Shown here: positions 25,012 through 33,540 of the stretch, piece by piece | Position numbering within the stretch: the first letter of the stretch is position 1 | Layout: each line of letters starts with the position of its first letter | Notes under the pieces: model-generated | Database searches by the model: none | The model's input: only the letters and a program-made list of their open reading frames with translations | Told to the model about the DNA's origin: nothing | Made by a program: the position numbers and the translations under genes | Source of the DNA: SIG440 sp045578305 | GTDB taxonomy: Bacteria; Bacillota; Clostridia; Monoglobales; Monoglobaceae | DNA: 55,873 nucleotides | Direction of reading: 5' to 3' | Assembly (NCBI GenBank): GCA_045578305.1 | Contig: JAZNKA010000067.1 | Location: 1 to 55,873 of the forward strand

Positions 25012-26091
25012 TTAGTCAAGATAACCTTTCGCTGCCAAAAGCTCTGCCATCAAAACGGCACCGCCTGCTGCGCCGCGAAGAGTATTGTGCGAAAGACATA
25101 CAAATTTGTAGTCATACTGGCTGTCTTCGCGAAGACGCCCGATTGAAACTGCCATGCCGCCCTCAAGGTTGCGGTCAAGCTTTGCCTGAGGACGATTGTC
25201 TTCTTCAAAATAGTTGAGGAACTGCTTGGGTGCTGAGGGGAGTGAAAGCTCCTGCGGAGCACCTTTAAAGTTTTTCCATGCAGTCTTGATTTCGTCAATA
25301 GAAGGCTTTTTGTCAAAGCTTACAAATACTGCAGCAGTGTGACCGTCCGAAACCGGAACACGAAGGCACTGAGTTGTGATTGAAGGTGTTGCTGCATCAA
25401 CGATTTTGTCGCCCTCGATTTTGCCCCAGATTTTAAGAGGCTCAACTTCGCTCTTTTCTTCCTCTCCGCCGATAAAGGGAATAACATTGTCCACCATTTC
25501 GGGCCATGTCTCAAATGTTTTACCTGCACCCGAAATTGCCTGATATGTGCAAGCAAGAACGTTCTTGATGCCAAAGTTCATAAGCGGATGAAGTGCCGGA
25601 ACATAGCTTTGAAGCGAGCAGTTTGACTTTACAGCAACAAAACCGCGCTTTGTGCCAAGACGTTTTTTCTGAGCTTCGATGATTTCTGCATGGTCGGGGT
25701 TTATTTCCGGAATAATCATGGGAACATCGCTAGTGTGTCTGTGCGCCGAGTTGTTTGAAATTACCGGACACTCTGCTTTTGCATATGCTTCTTCAAGAGC
25801 GCGGATTTCGTCTTTCTTCATATCAACAGCGCAGAAAACAAAGTCAACCTGAGCGGCAATTTTTTCGATGTCTGCTGTTGCGTCGTACATAATCATATCG
25901 CAAACCTTTGCAGGTATTTCCGAGCTCATTGCCCAACGGTCACCTACGGCTTCGATATATTTTTTGCCTGCACTCCTGGGCGATGCCGCAAGAAGCACAA
26001 TATTAAACCAAGGATGGTCAGCCAGAAGCGAAATAAATCTCTGACCTACCATTCCTGTAGCACCTATGATACCTACATTAAATTTTTTCAT
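25012..26091 (-). CDS. asd: aspartate-semialdehyde dehydrogenase, archaeal/fungal-like type
   Basis: Asd reduces aspartyl phosphate to aspartate semialdehyde, the branch point to DAP/lysine, threonine and methionine. The 359-aa protein begins with an NADP-binding GATGMVGQR loop (10-18) and has the active-site cysteine at 158 in KSNCSLQ. Length and motifs fit the longer type found in archaea, fungi and some Clostridia. It is the first gene of the operon, behind a consensus promoter and a GGGAGG ribosome site. Confidence 0.95.
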   Translation of the reverse strand: MKKFNVGIIGATGMVGQRFISLLADHPWFNIVLLAASPRSAGKKYIEAVGDRWAMSSEIPAKVCDMIMYDATADIEKIAAQVDFVFCAVDMKKDEIRALEEAYAKAECPVISNNSAHRHTSDVPMIIPEINPDHAEIIEAQKKRLGTKRGFVAVKSNCSLQSYVPALHPLMNFGIKNVLACTYQAISGAGKTFETWPEMVDNVIPFIGGEEEKSEVEPLKIWGKIEGDKIVDAATPSITTQCLRVPVSDGHTAAVFVSFDKKPSIDEIKTAWKNFKGAPQELSLPSAPKQFLNYFEEDNRPQAKLDRNLEGGMAVSIGRLREDSQYDYKFVCLSHNTLRGAAGGAVLMAELLAAKGYLD

Positions 26092-26126
26092 ATCAATAAT
26101 CCTCCCGATAATTCATTTATCTAAAT

Positions 26127-26155
26127 ATTATATGACATTGGAGGATGATTGTCAA
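26127..26155 (-). promoter_or_regulatory. fully consensus sigma-A promoter of asd
   Basis: On the minus strand a perfect TTGACA (26155-26150) and a perfect TATAAT (26132-26127) are 17 nt apart. The leader is only about 30 nt, so there is no room for a lysine riboswitch. Confidence 0.9.
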
Positions 26156-26264
26156 TTATTTTTTGTAACATAAATTTAACATTTATTCAAAAGGAATTTG
26201 TGCGGTTTTTGTCGAAAAATAAAAAGTAGGAAGAATATGCATTACCGAGAGGTAGGGTTTTTAT

Positions 26265-27872
26265 ATGAAAAAGTTTTTGAAGTTGATTATGATGCTTGCC
26301 CTGACGGCAACAATTGTTTTGTCTGCAGGAAATGTTTTTGCGTCAGAATACGCTGACACTTTGCGCGTAGGGATATATTATGATTCTGCAACGGTTGATA
26401 AACTGACTTTGAACTCAGACACAGGCTTTGCGGCAGGAATAGTTGCAAAAAGGGATTTTGTGCCGATGATTTCAGTTTTGGGAAGCTCGGTAACGGTTGA
26501 AAGAGATTCTGCAGACGGCACAGAAAACTTTTATGTATCATACATGGCGTGCGAAAATGCCGAAATGGTGGAAAGCCAGCTTTTGGAAATAAGAAATTTG
26601 GGGATAGACGCTTTTGCGGGATACATAAACTCACAATTTCATATTTTGAGCGGGACATTTAAGAATAACAATGATGCACTTTGGGAGGCTGAAAATGCGG
26701 CTGTTAAAGGAAGTGTGGTAAGTGTATCGGCAAAGGCAACCTGCCTTAAAGACGTGTCAGGCAAAAAGTTGCTGGTGGTTGACGAGGGAGAATGTGGACT
26801 TTCAGTTTACAGCAAAAATTTTGAGGATAAAGACGCACTTCTCAATATTTCGGGTAGCGCAAAAGGTAGTTATCGCGGCGGATTTGAAAGCAAAATTTTA
26901 AGTGGCGGCAAACTGACTGTTGTAAATGTCGTGCCGGTGGAGGAATATCTTTACAGCGTTGTTTGCCGCGAAATGTCACCGTCGTGGGAGGTTGAGGCAT
27001 TAAAGGCTCAGGCGGTTTGTGCAAGGAATTTTGCACTAAGAAGAATTAACTATCACAGCAAATTCGGCTTTGATGTGTGTCGCACTGTTTGCTGCCAGGC
27101 ATACTCGACCACAGCAGATAATTCTGAAAGTGTACACACGGCAGTTGATGAGACGCGTGGCGAGCTTTTATTCTATAATAACGAAGTGGTGCAGACCGTT
27201 TATTCGTCATCAATGGGCAAGCGGACCGAAGATGTAAAAAATGTTTGGGGCTCGAACTTTCCGTATCTTGTAAGTGTTGAAAATCCGTACGAGGATACCG
27301 AGAATATTTATAACGGGAAGTGGTCAAAATCACTGACAAAAGCACGCGCGACAGAGATTATGAAAACAGGTGGTTATGATATAGGTGATGTAACCAACAT
27401 TTCTGTAATTGAAAGAACTGAGGCAGACAGCGTACTTAAACTTCAGGTTACAGGCACAAAGGGAAGCAAGGTGTTCGAGCGCGAACGCTGTCGTACAATA
27501 TTCAGCGAGGCGACCTACAGCCAAAGATATACCGTTTCAAACGGAGGGACAAAAACCTATCCTGCCGTAGTCATAACAGATGGCGATAAAATCAGAACTG
27601 TCGATACAAATAAGATTTCGGTACTTGGCGGAAACGGCAATATATCAACTTTGGTGAATGACTGTGCGGCTTATAACGGCAAATCAAAAAAACAATACAA
27701 AACAGAAACAACTGCCGGTGACCCCGATACATTTGTATTTACCGGTGAGGGCTGGGGCCACGGCGTAGGAATGAGCCAGTATGGAGCTAAAGGAATGGCG
27801 GCAGCAGGTTTTACTTACGACGAAATACTGAAGCATTATTACACAGGCACACATCTTGAAAAAGCGTATTAA
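26265..27872 (+). CDS. spoIID: SpoIID/LytB-domain protein (stage II sporulation lytic transglycosylase type)
   Basis: SpoIID cleaves glycan strands lacking stem peptides to drive engulfment. This 535-aa protein has a signal peptide (about 1-27, FAS-EYA), a region at about 88-138 resembling a SPOR glycan-binding domain, and the SpoIID domain from about 215 with the catalytic glutamate at 236 (CREMSPSW). It ends with the conserved GWGHGVGMSQYGAKG block. It is much longer than Bacillus subtilis SpoIID (343 aa), so it may be a SpoIID/LytB paralogue rather than the engulfment enzyme itself. No sigma-E promoter was convincingly found. Confidence 0.82.
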   Translation: MKKFLKLIMMLALTATIVLSAGNVFASEYADTLRVGIYYDSATVDKLTLNSDTGFAAGIVAKRDFVPMISVLGSSVTVERDSADGTENFYVSYMACENAEMVESQLLEIRNLGIDAFAGYINSQFHILSGTFKNNNDALWEAENAAVKGSVVSVSAKATCLKDVSGKKLLVVDEGECGLSVYSKNFEDKDALLNISGSAKGSYRGGFESKILSGGKLTVVNVVPVEEYLYSVVCREMSPSWEVEALKAQAVCARNFALRRINYHSKFGFDVCRTVCCQAYSTTADNSESVHTAVDETRGELLFYNNEVVQTVYSSSMGKRTEDVKNVWGSNFPYLVSVENPYEDTENIYNGKWSKSLTKARATEIMKTGGYDIGDVTNISVIERTEADSVLKLQVTGTKGSKVFERERCRTIFSEATYSQRYTVSNGGTKTYPAVVITDGDKIRTVDTNKISVLGGNGNISTLVNDCAAYNGKSKKQYKTETTAGDPDTFVFTGEGWGHGVGMSQYGAKGMAAAGFTYDEILKHYYTGTHLEKAY

Positions 27873-27895
27873 TAATCTGAAAGGTAGCAAGGACA

Positions 27896-28921
27896 TTGGA
27901 TATAAAAGATTTTTATTATGATTTACCGACCGAACTTATAGCCCAGACTCCTCTCCAAGACCGAACTATGTCAAAACTGATGGTTTTAAACAGAGAAACG
28001 GGTGAAATTTCGCACAAGCATTTTTTTGATATAATTGATTATTTAAACCCCGGAGATTGCCTTGTGATGAACAACACCAGGGTTATTCCGGCGCGGCTTT
28101 ATGGCTCGAAAGAAGGCAGCGGCGGCAAGATTGAGTTTTTGCTTCTTAAACGGCTTGATATTGACACCTGGGAGCTTATTTTAAGGCCCGGGAAAAAAGC
28201 GAAGGTTGGAAGTCGCTTTGTTTTTGGCGATGGGAGACTGAAGGCAGAAATTATTGAGGTAAAAAGTGATGGAAACCGCATAGCCCGATTTGAGTACGAT
28301 GGAATTTGGGAAGAAATTCTGGATTCTTTGGGCGAGATGCCACTTCCGCCGTATATAAAAGAGAAACTTGAGGACAAAAACAGATACCAGACGGTTTATT
28401 CAAAAATCGAGGGCTCTGCTGCGGCACCGACTGCAGGTCTTCACTTTACGGACGAGCTTCTTGAAAAAATCCGTCAAAAAGGCATCAAAACTGCGTTTGT
28501 GACTCTTCATGTCGGACTTGGTACATTCAGACCTGTGTCGGCTGAAAAAATCGAGGAGCATAAAATGCATACCGAGTTTTATCAGGTTTCAAAGGAAACC
28601 GCCGATTTGATAAATGAAACCAGAAAGAACGGTGGCAGAGTAGTATGTGTCGGCACAACATCGGTAAGAACTCTTGAAAGCAGCTCGCTTGATGACGGAA
28701 CTGTGGTTTCGGGGTCGGGGGACACTTCGATTTTTATATACCCGGGCTATAAGTTCAAGACCGTTGATGCACTCATCACAAATTTTCACTTGCCCGAGTC
28801 TACGCTTCTTATGCTGATTTCGGCTCTTTATGACCGTGAGTCTATAATGAAGGCTTACAGCGAGGCTATATCCGAAAGGTACAGATTTTTCAGTTTTGGC
28901 GATGCAATGATAATTATATAA
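27896..28921 (+). CDS. queA: S-adenosylmethionine:tRNA ribosyltransferase-isomerase
   Basis: QueA transfers and rearranges the ribosyl part of SAM onto preQ1-tRNA to give epoxyqueuosine. The 341-aa protein shows family motifs MNNTRVIPARLYG, APTAGLHFT and HVGLGTFRPV. The start codon is TTG at 27896, which gives the conserved MDIKDFYYDLP N-terminus; AAAGGTAG lies 8 nt upstream. It is 23 nt after the spoIID-like gene and 19 nt before tgt. Confidence 0.96.
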   Translation: MDIKDFYYDLPTELIAQTPLQDRTMSKLMVLNRETGEISHKHFFDIIDYLNPGDCLVMNNTRVIPARLYGSKEGSGGKIEFLLLKRLDIDTWELILRPGKKAKVGSRFVFGDGRLKAEIIEVKSDGNRIARFEYDGIWEEILDSLGEMPLPPYIKEKLEDKNRYQTVYSKIEGSAAAPTAGLHFTDELLEKIRQKGIKTAFVTLHVGLGTFRPVSAEKIEEHKMHTEFYQVSKETADLINETRKNGGRVVCVGTTSVRTLESSSLDDGTVVSGSGDTSIFIYPGYKFKTVDALITNFHLPESTLLMLISALYDRESIMKAYSEAISERYRFFSFGDAMIII

Positions 28922-28940
28922 CGGAAGGATTTTTAAGCAA

Positions 28941-30071
28941 ATGTTTAAGCTTTTAAAAAAAGACGGAAATGCCCGAAGGGGTGAATTTAAAACAGTTCAC
29001 GGCACAATTCAGACCCCTGTTTTTATGAATGTGGGGACTGCTGCGGCAATAAAGGGTGGTCTTGATGCCTTTGACCTCAAAGAAATTGGCTGCCAGGTGG
29101 AGCTTTCAAACACTTATCACCTTCATTTAAGACCGGGCGATGAGGTGGTGAAATCCCTTGGTGGACTCCACAAATTTATGAACTGGGACAGACCGATTCT
29201 TACCGACAGCGGCGGGTTTCAGGTTTTTTCGCTGGCTAAACTTCGCAAAATCAAGGAAGAGGGCGTATATTTTTCGTCGCACATAGACGGCAGAAAAATT
29301 TTTATGGGGCCCGAAGAGAGTATGAGAATTCAGTCAAATCTTGCATCCACAATTGCGATGGCATTTGACGAATGTGTAGAGAACCCGTGCGAAAGGGACT
29401 ATGCAAAAGCTTCGGCAGAAATGACTGTGCGCTGGCTTGCAAGATGCAAGGCAGAGCTTGGCAGACTTAACTCGCTTGAAGATACAATAAATCCCAACCA
29501 GATGCTTTTTGGAATAAATCAGGGCAGCACCTATGCGGACCTGAGGGTCGAGAATATGAAACAGATAGCAGACCTGGACCTTGATGGTTATGCAATAGGC
29601 GGTCTTGCTGTGGGTGAGCCTGCTGAGGTTATGTATGATATAATCGAGGCGGTGGAACCGTTTGCGCCCATCGACAAGCCAAGGTATCTTATGGGGGTAG
29701 GCACTCCGGAGAATATAATCGAGGCGGTATATCGCGGGGTTGACTTTTTTGACTGTGTTATGCCAAGCCGAAATGCAAGACACGGAACGCTGTTTACATC
29801 CGAGGGCGTTGTTAATATCAACAATGCCAAGTACGAGCGTGACGACAGCCCACTTGACAGAAATTGCAATTGTCATACCTGTCGCAATTTTTCAAAGGGT
29901 TATCTCAGGCATCTTTTTAAGGCAAACGAAATTCTGGCACTGAGACTTGCGGTAATTCACAACCTGTATTTTTATAACAAGCTTGCGGCAGATATCAGAC
30001 AGGCAATTGACGATGACCGATTTGAACAGTTCCGGCTTGAAAACATCGGCAAATTGTCACAAAGAATTTAA
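28941..30071 (+). CDS. tgt: tRNA-guanine transglycosylase
   Basis: Tgt swaps G34 for preQ1 in the anticodon of His, Asn, Asp and Tyr tRNAs. Of 376 aa, the DSGGFQVFSL block starts at Asp89, and the zinc site is complete: Cys309, Cys311, Cys314 and His340, with the standard 26-residue spacing to the histidine. It is paired with queA, the next step of the pathway. Confidence 0.97.
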   Translation: MFKLLKKDGNARRGEFKTVHGTIQTPVFMNVGTAAAIKGGLDAFDLKEIGCQVELSNTYHLHLRPGDEVVKSLGGLHKFMNWDRPILTDSGGFQVFSLAKLRKIKEEGVYFSSHIDGRKIFMGPEESMRIQSNLASTIAMAFDECVENPCERDYAKASAEMTVRWLARCKAELGRLNSLEDTINPNQMLFGINQGSTYADLRVENMKQIADLDLDGYAIGGLAVGEPAEVMYDIIEAVEPFAPIDKPRYLMGVGTPENIIEAVYRGVDFFDCVMPSRNARHGTLFTSEGVVNINNAKYERDDSPLDRNCNCHTCRNFSKGYLRHLFKANEILALRLAVIHNLYFYNKLAADIRQAIDDDRFEQFRLENIGKLSQRI

Positions 30072-30098
30072 ATAAATTGTAAATATTTGAAATAGTAC

Positions 30099-30127
30099 TT
30101 GAAAAATAAGGAAATAAAGGGTATACT
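30099..30127 (+). promoter_or_regulatory. sigma-A-like promoter of yajC
   Basis: TTGAAA (30099-30104) and TATACT (30122-30127) are 17 nt apart, upstream of yajC. Confidence 0.72.
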
Positions 30128-30166
30128 CAATAATAACATAAATTTGACTTAAGGAGGCAAAACAAA

Positions 30167-30547
30167 ATGTTTTCATTAACTACAACTGCTTATGCAACCG
30201 CTGCAACAGGACAGGCTGCAGGACCTGCCGGATTGATTGGCTCGTTCCTTCCGCTTATTCTTATGGTTCTTGTTTTTTACTTTATTCTTTTGAGACCCCA
30301 GAAGAAAAGAGAAAAAGAACTTAAAAATATGCTTGCATCACTCAAAGTAAATGACGAGGTTGCAACAATCGGCGGAATTCACGGAAAAATCACAAGAATC
30401 AAGGATGATTTGTTTGTTCTGGAATCAGGAATCGGACAGAACAAGTCGTACATCACAGTTGATCGCAGCGCAGTCAGCAGATTTATAAAACGCGGCGAGG
30501 AAGAAAAGATTGCTCCCGAAATCGTTGAAGACGCGACTGAAGAATAA
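30167..30547 (+). CDS. yajC: preprotein translocase accessory subunit YajC
   Basis: YajC associates with SecDF and the Sec translocon. The 126-aa protein has an Ala/Gly-rich N-terminus, one membrane helix (about 28-44) and the conserved LRPQKKREKELKNML segment, then a small soluble domain and an acidic tail. AAGGAGG precedes the ATG. It lies in the common queA-tgt-yajC-secD-secF order. Confidence 0.94.
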   Translation: MFSLTTTAYATAATGQAAGPAGLIGSFLPLILMVLVFYFILLRPQKKREKELKNMLASLKVNDEVATIGGIHGKITRIKDDLFVLESGIGQNKSYITVDRSAVSRFIKRGEEEKIAPEIVEDATEE

Positions 30548-30560
30548 TATACTTTGTAAT

Positions 30561-30621
30561 ATACCTCCCTCTCTTTTCATATATTTATCGCAAAGGTAAA
30601 TAAAAGAGGGGGTATTTTTTT
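30561..30621 (+). terminator. terminator/attenuator hairpin overlapping the next ribosome site
   Basis: A pyrimidine-rich arm (30561-30577) pairs imperfectly with AAAAGAGGGGGTAT (30602-30615), followed by T7. The 3' arm is also the ribosome site of the next gene, and its TTG start lies at the end of the T-run. It can terminate yajC transcription or mask translation of the next gene. Confidence 0.6.
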
Positions 30622-31039
30622 GCTAAAATCAGTTCAAAAGCCGACAAATGACGGAGGGTTCGTCCCAGGACTATTGTTTATGCTTAAAACAGTGTTTTTT
30701 TCGTACATAATATCACTTGTTCTTCTTTTTCTGGCGGCACTTTTTGCAAACTACCGTTCGATGTCAAATATGGGGATTTCGATTCTTGCAAATGTTGTTA
30801 CAGCGGTAGGGACACTTGTTTCGGGATTTTCAGCAGGACGGCATTTTTCGGGCAAAGGCATTTTTTTTGGCGCAGGTTGCGGAATTTTGTATACCGTTAT
30901 TTTGTGCATTGGCGGAAATATAATTTCGGGGACGGTTAATCTGGGACTTTCATTCCTGACAGCACTTCTTATAGGGATTTTTTGCGGAGCAGTGGGCGGA
31001 ATTGCGGGTATAAACACAGCACACACGCACAGACGATAA
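30620..31039 (+). CDS. small membrane protein, TIGR04086/YrzE-like
   Basis: A 139-aa protein with four hydrophobic helices and glycine-rich turns (SGFSAGRHFSGKG, FCGAVGGIAGI). It resembles the TIGR04086 family of unknown function, often found near yajC and tgt in Clostridia. The start is TTG at 30620 with AGAGGGGG 8 nt upstream; an in-frame ATG at 30680 is an alternative that would remove the hydrophilic N-terminus. Its expression may be limited by the hairpin that contains its ribosome site. Function unknown. Confidence 0.75.
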   Translation: MLKSVQKPTNDGGFVPGLLFMLKTVFFSYIISLVLLFLAALFANYRSMSNMGISILANVVTAVGTLVSGFSAGRHFSGKGIFFGAGCGILYTVILCIGGNIISGTVNLGLSFLTALLIGIFCGAVGGIAGINTAHTHRR

Positions 31040-31056
31040 AAAACTTGTATCAAACC

Positions 31057-31075
31057 TGTGCAAAAGTTTTGCACA
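31057..31075 (+). promoter_or_regulatory. perfect palindrome just upstream of the secD promoter
   Basis: TGTGCAAAA and TTTTGCACA form perfect 9-bp arms around one central G, ending 5 bp before the secD -35. This has the look of a dimeric regulator operator. No regulator is identified. Confidence 0.45.
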
Positions 31076-31080
31076 AACCC

Positions 31081-31109
31081 TTGACTATTTAGACAAAAAT
31101 GAGTATAAT
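31081..31109 (+). promoter_or_regulatory. near-consensus sigma-A promoter of secDF
   Basis: TTGACT (31081-31086) and TATAAT (31104-31109) are 17 nt apart. A leader of roughly 90 nt precedes secD. Confidence 0.85.
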
Positions 31110-31157
31110 AAAACGGTATGCACTAATTTAAAAATAATTAAAAAACATACATAAAAA

Positions 31158-31180
31158 GTCGTGAAAAATTTTTTCACGAC
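31158..31180 (+). other. hairpin in the secDF leader
   Basis: GTCGTGAAAA and TTTTCACGAC form a perfect stem with only a few bases in the loop, 23 nt before the secD start and just upstream of its AAAGGAGG site. Not followed by a T-run. It may stabilise the leader or affect translation. Confidence 0.45.
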
Positions 31181-31203
31181 AAGACACAAAGGAGGAAAAA
31201 ACA

Positions 31204-32493
31204 GTGTCAAGAAGTATTATCAAATTTACAGCAATAATCGCTGTAATCGCAGCACTTCTGTTTGTTGCACTGTACGGACTGGATTTTACCGATTCAGTAA
31301 GATTTCCGGGCATTTTGGACCCCGACGGTGTTGTTCAGGGTCTTGACCTTAAGGGCGGTTCGGTAATCGTTTTTGAAGCACAGGTTGATGACCCGACAGA
31401 CGAACAGATGAACACAGTAACAAATATGATGAGGACTCGTCTTGACGGACTTGGCTATTCAGAAGCTACCGTTACAAGACAGGGCGTAAAAAAAGTAAGA
31501 ATCGAAATTCCTTCGGTTTCTGACCCCGAAAAAGCGGCTGAAAGCCTTGGCGCAACAGCTCAGCTTAAGTTTGTGGACTATGAGGGAACCGAAGTTTTAA
31601 ACGGCAGTGACGTAAAGACCGCCGCTGCTGAATACGGTGCAGTTGACCAGATGGGTTCTGCTCAGCACTACGTTTCGCTTACCCTTACTCCCGAAGGCGC
31701 AAAGAAGTTTGCTGACGCAACTGCTAGGGTTTCGGCACTTTCGGATGGAAACAACTATATTGCAATTATGATGGATGAGCTTCTTATTTCAGCTCCCAGA
31801 GTAGATACCAGAATTGACAGCGAAGATTGCATTATTTCGGGTAGCTTTGATGCAGAGACTGCAAAGGCTTTGGCGGGAAACATCCGTTCAGGTCAGCTTC
31901 CGTTCTCGCTTGCTCAGGTTGAGCTCAGAGCGGTTAGCGCAACACTTGGTGACACAGCCCTCAAGACATCTCTTACAGCCGGTGTTATCGGTCTTATTCT
32001 TGTTATCTTGTTTATGCTTTTGCTTTATCGTTTGCCGGGACTTATGGCAAGCATTGCACTTTTGGCATATATGGCAATCGAGGGCATTGTTCTTGCAAAT
32101 CTTCATATAAACCTTACCCTTCCGGGTATTGCGGGCATCATTCTTGCAATAGGTATGGCGGTTGATGCAAATGTTGTTATTTTCGAGCGTATCAAAGAAG
32201 AACTTCGCCTTGGCAAGACTGTTCGCAGTGCTGTCGATGCAGGCTTTAACAGAGCACTTTCGGCTGTTATTGACTCCAACATCACAACTATTATCGCAGC
32301 AGTAATCCTTATGTGGCTTGGTACCGGTACAATCAAGGGATTTGGTACAACTCTCCTTATTGGTGTTATTGTCAGCATGATCTCTGCAATATTCATTACA
32401 AGATTCCTGCTTAAGCAGATGATTGGTATGAATGTTAAAAATCTCTGGCTTTACGGCATCAAAAAATCAAACAAAGAGGAGGGTGCAAACTAA
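31204..32493 (+). CDS. secD: protein translocase subunit SecD
   Basis: SecD works with SecF, driven by the proton or sodium gradient, to pull exported proteins out of the Sec channel. This is a short 429-aa form: one N-terminal helix, the P1 head (LDLKGGSVIVFEA near 50, then LGATAQLKFVDYEG), and five C-terminal helices with AIGMAVDANVVIFERIKEE. The start is GTG at 31204 behind AAAGGAGG. Its stop shares a base with the secF ATG. Confidence 0.96.
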   Translation: MSRSIIKFTAIIAVIAALLFVALYGLDFTDSVRFPGILDPDGVVQGLDLKGGSVIVFEAQVDDPTDEQMNTVTNMMRTRLDGLGYSEATVTRQGVKKVRIEIPSVSDPEKAAESLGATAQLKFVDYEGTEVLNGSDVKTAAAEYGAVDQMGSAQHYVSLTLTPEGAKKFADATARVSALSDGNNYIAIMMDELLISAPRVDTRIDSEDCIISGSFDAETAKALAGNIRSGQLPFSLAQVELRAVSATLGDTALKTSLTAGVIGLILVILFMLLLYRLPGLMASIALLAYMAIEGIVLANLHINLTLPGIAGIILAIGMAVDANVVIFERIKEELRLGKTVRSAVDAGFNRALSAVIDSNITTIIAAVILMWLGTGTIKGFGTTLLIGVIVSMISAIFITRFLLKQMIGMNVKNLWLYGIKKSNKEEGAN

Positions 32494-33407
32494 TGATTAA
32501 TGTTTTAGGAAGAAAAAAGATTTATTTTGCAATCTCTCTTGTTTTGATGATTGCCAGTGCAGTTTCGCTTATAGTTCAGGGCTTCAACCTTGACACCGAC
32601 TTTGCAGGCGGTATGGCTGTAACTTATGGAATAGAGAGCGATTTTGAAGTTAAGGATGTTGAAAAACTTGTTTCTGACGCTCTTGGCGTAAACAAAAAAG
32701 CGTCTTCTGTTCAGAAGTCAGAAGGCAACGAAGTTATCATCAAGTTTGGCTATGACAACAATCTTAAAAACGACGAAGAACGCGCTGCATTTGCTGCAGA
32801 AAAAATCGAAGCAATCACAGCAAAACTCAGCGAAAATTATTCGGGAGTTGAACTCAAAAGCAGAGATATCGTTTCGCCCTCGACAGGTAAAGAACTTGCA
32901 AGAAGTGCAGTTTGGATGTCGATTTTCGCGGCACTTGCAATTCTTATCTATGTAACATTCAGATTTGAATTTGTATCGGGTGTATGTGCTGTTTTTGCTC
33001 TTGTGCACGATGTATTGATACTTTGTGGAATATATTCAATCACAAGAATTGCAATTGATACAAACTTCATTGCGGCGGTTCTGACTGTTCTTGGTTATTC
33101 TATCAATGCTACAATCGTTGTATTTGACCGAATCCGCGAGAACACACGCCACGCAAAGAAGCAGACATATTCAGAAATTGCAAACACAAGCATAAACCAG
33201 ACAATAAACCGTTCAATCAACACAACAGTTACAACACTTCTTACAATCGGTATGGTTTATCTTATGGGTGTAAGCTCAATCAAGGCATTTGCACTTCCGA
33301 TTATCATTGGTATCTTCATTGGTACTTATTCGTCAATCTTTATTGCAGGCTCGGTTTGGGCAACATGGAAGGATTCGGCTGTAAAAGCTAAATCAAACAG
33401 AAAATAA
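32493..33407 (+). CDS. secF: protein translocase subunit SecF
   Basis: The 304-aa partner of SecD, with six membrane helices and the family motifs DTDFAGGMAVTY near the N-terminus and LGYSINATIVVFDRIREN near residue 203. The ATG overlaps the secD stop (TAATG), giving coupled translation. It ends 17 nt before a strong terminator. Confidence 0.96.
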   Translation: MINVLGRKKIYFAISLVLMIASAVSLIVQGFNLDTDFAGGMAVTYGIESDFEVKDVEKLVSDALGVNKKASSVQKSEGNEVIIKFGYDNNLKNDEERAAFAAEKIEAITAKLSENYSGVELKSRDIVSPSTGKELARSAVWMSIFAALAILIYVTFRFEFVSGVCAVFALVHDVLILCGIYSITRIAIDTNFIAAVLTVLGYSINATIVVFDRIRENTRHAKKQTYSEIANTSINQTINRSINTTVTTLLTIGMVYLMGVSSIKAFALPIIIGIFIGTYSSIFIAGSVWATWKDSAVKAKSNRK

Positions 33408-33423
33408 TTTGTTCTTAAAAGCG

Positions 33424-33461
33424 ACAAGACAATTTGCAACTGCAAATTGTCTTGTTTTTTT
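33424..33461 (+). terminator. strong intrinsic terminator after secF
   Basis: A perfect 15-bp stem (33424-33438 with 33441-33455) is followed by a run of seven T. It ends the yajC/secDF region. Confidence 0.93.
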
Positions 33462-33475
33462 GTGCTATTTCCAAA

Positions 33476-33504
33476 TTGACTTTTTAAAAGATAATGGGTA
33501 TAAT
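33476..33504 (+). promoter_or_regulatory. near-consensus promoter of the copper ATPase gene
   Basis: TTGACT (33476-33481) and TATAAT (33499-33504) are 17 nt apart. I see no CsoR-type or CopY-type operator around it. Confidence 0.85.
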
Positions 33505-33540
33505 AAATGTGTAATATTGACAAACAAAAGGTGGTGCAAA

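Noticed and set aside
26092..26264. Possible lysine riboswitch ahead of asd
   Set aside because: The consensus promoter at 26127-26155 leaves a leader of only about 30 nt; the aptamer needs well over 150 nt.
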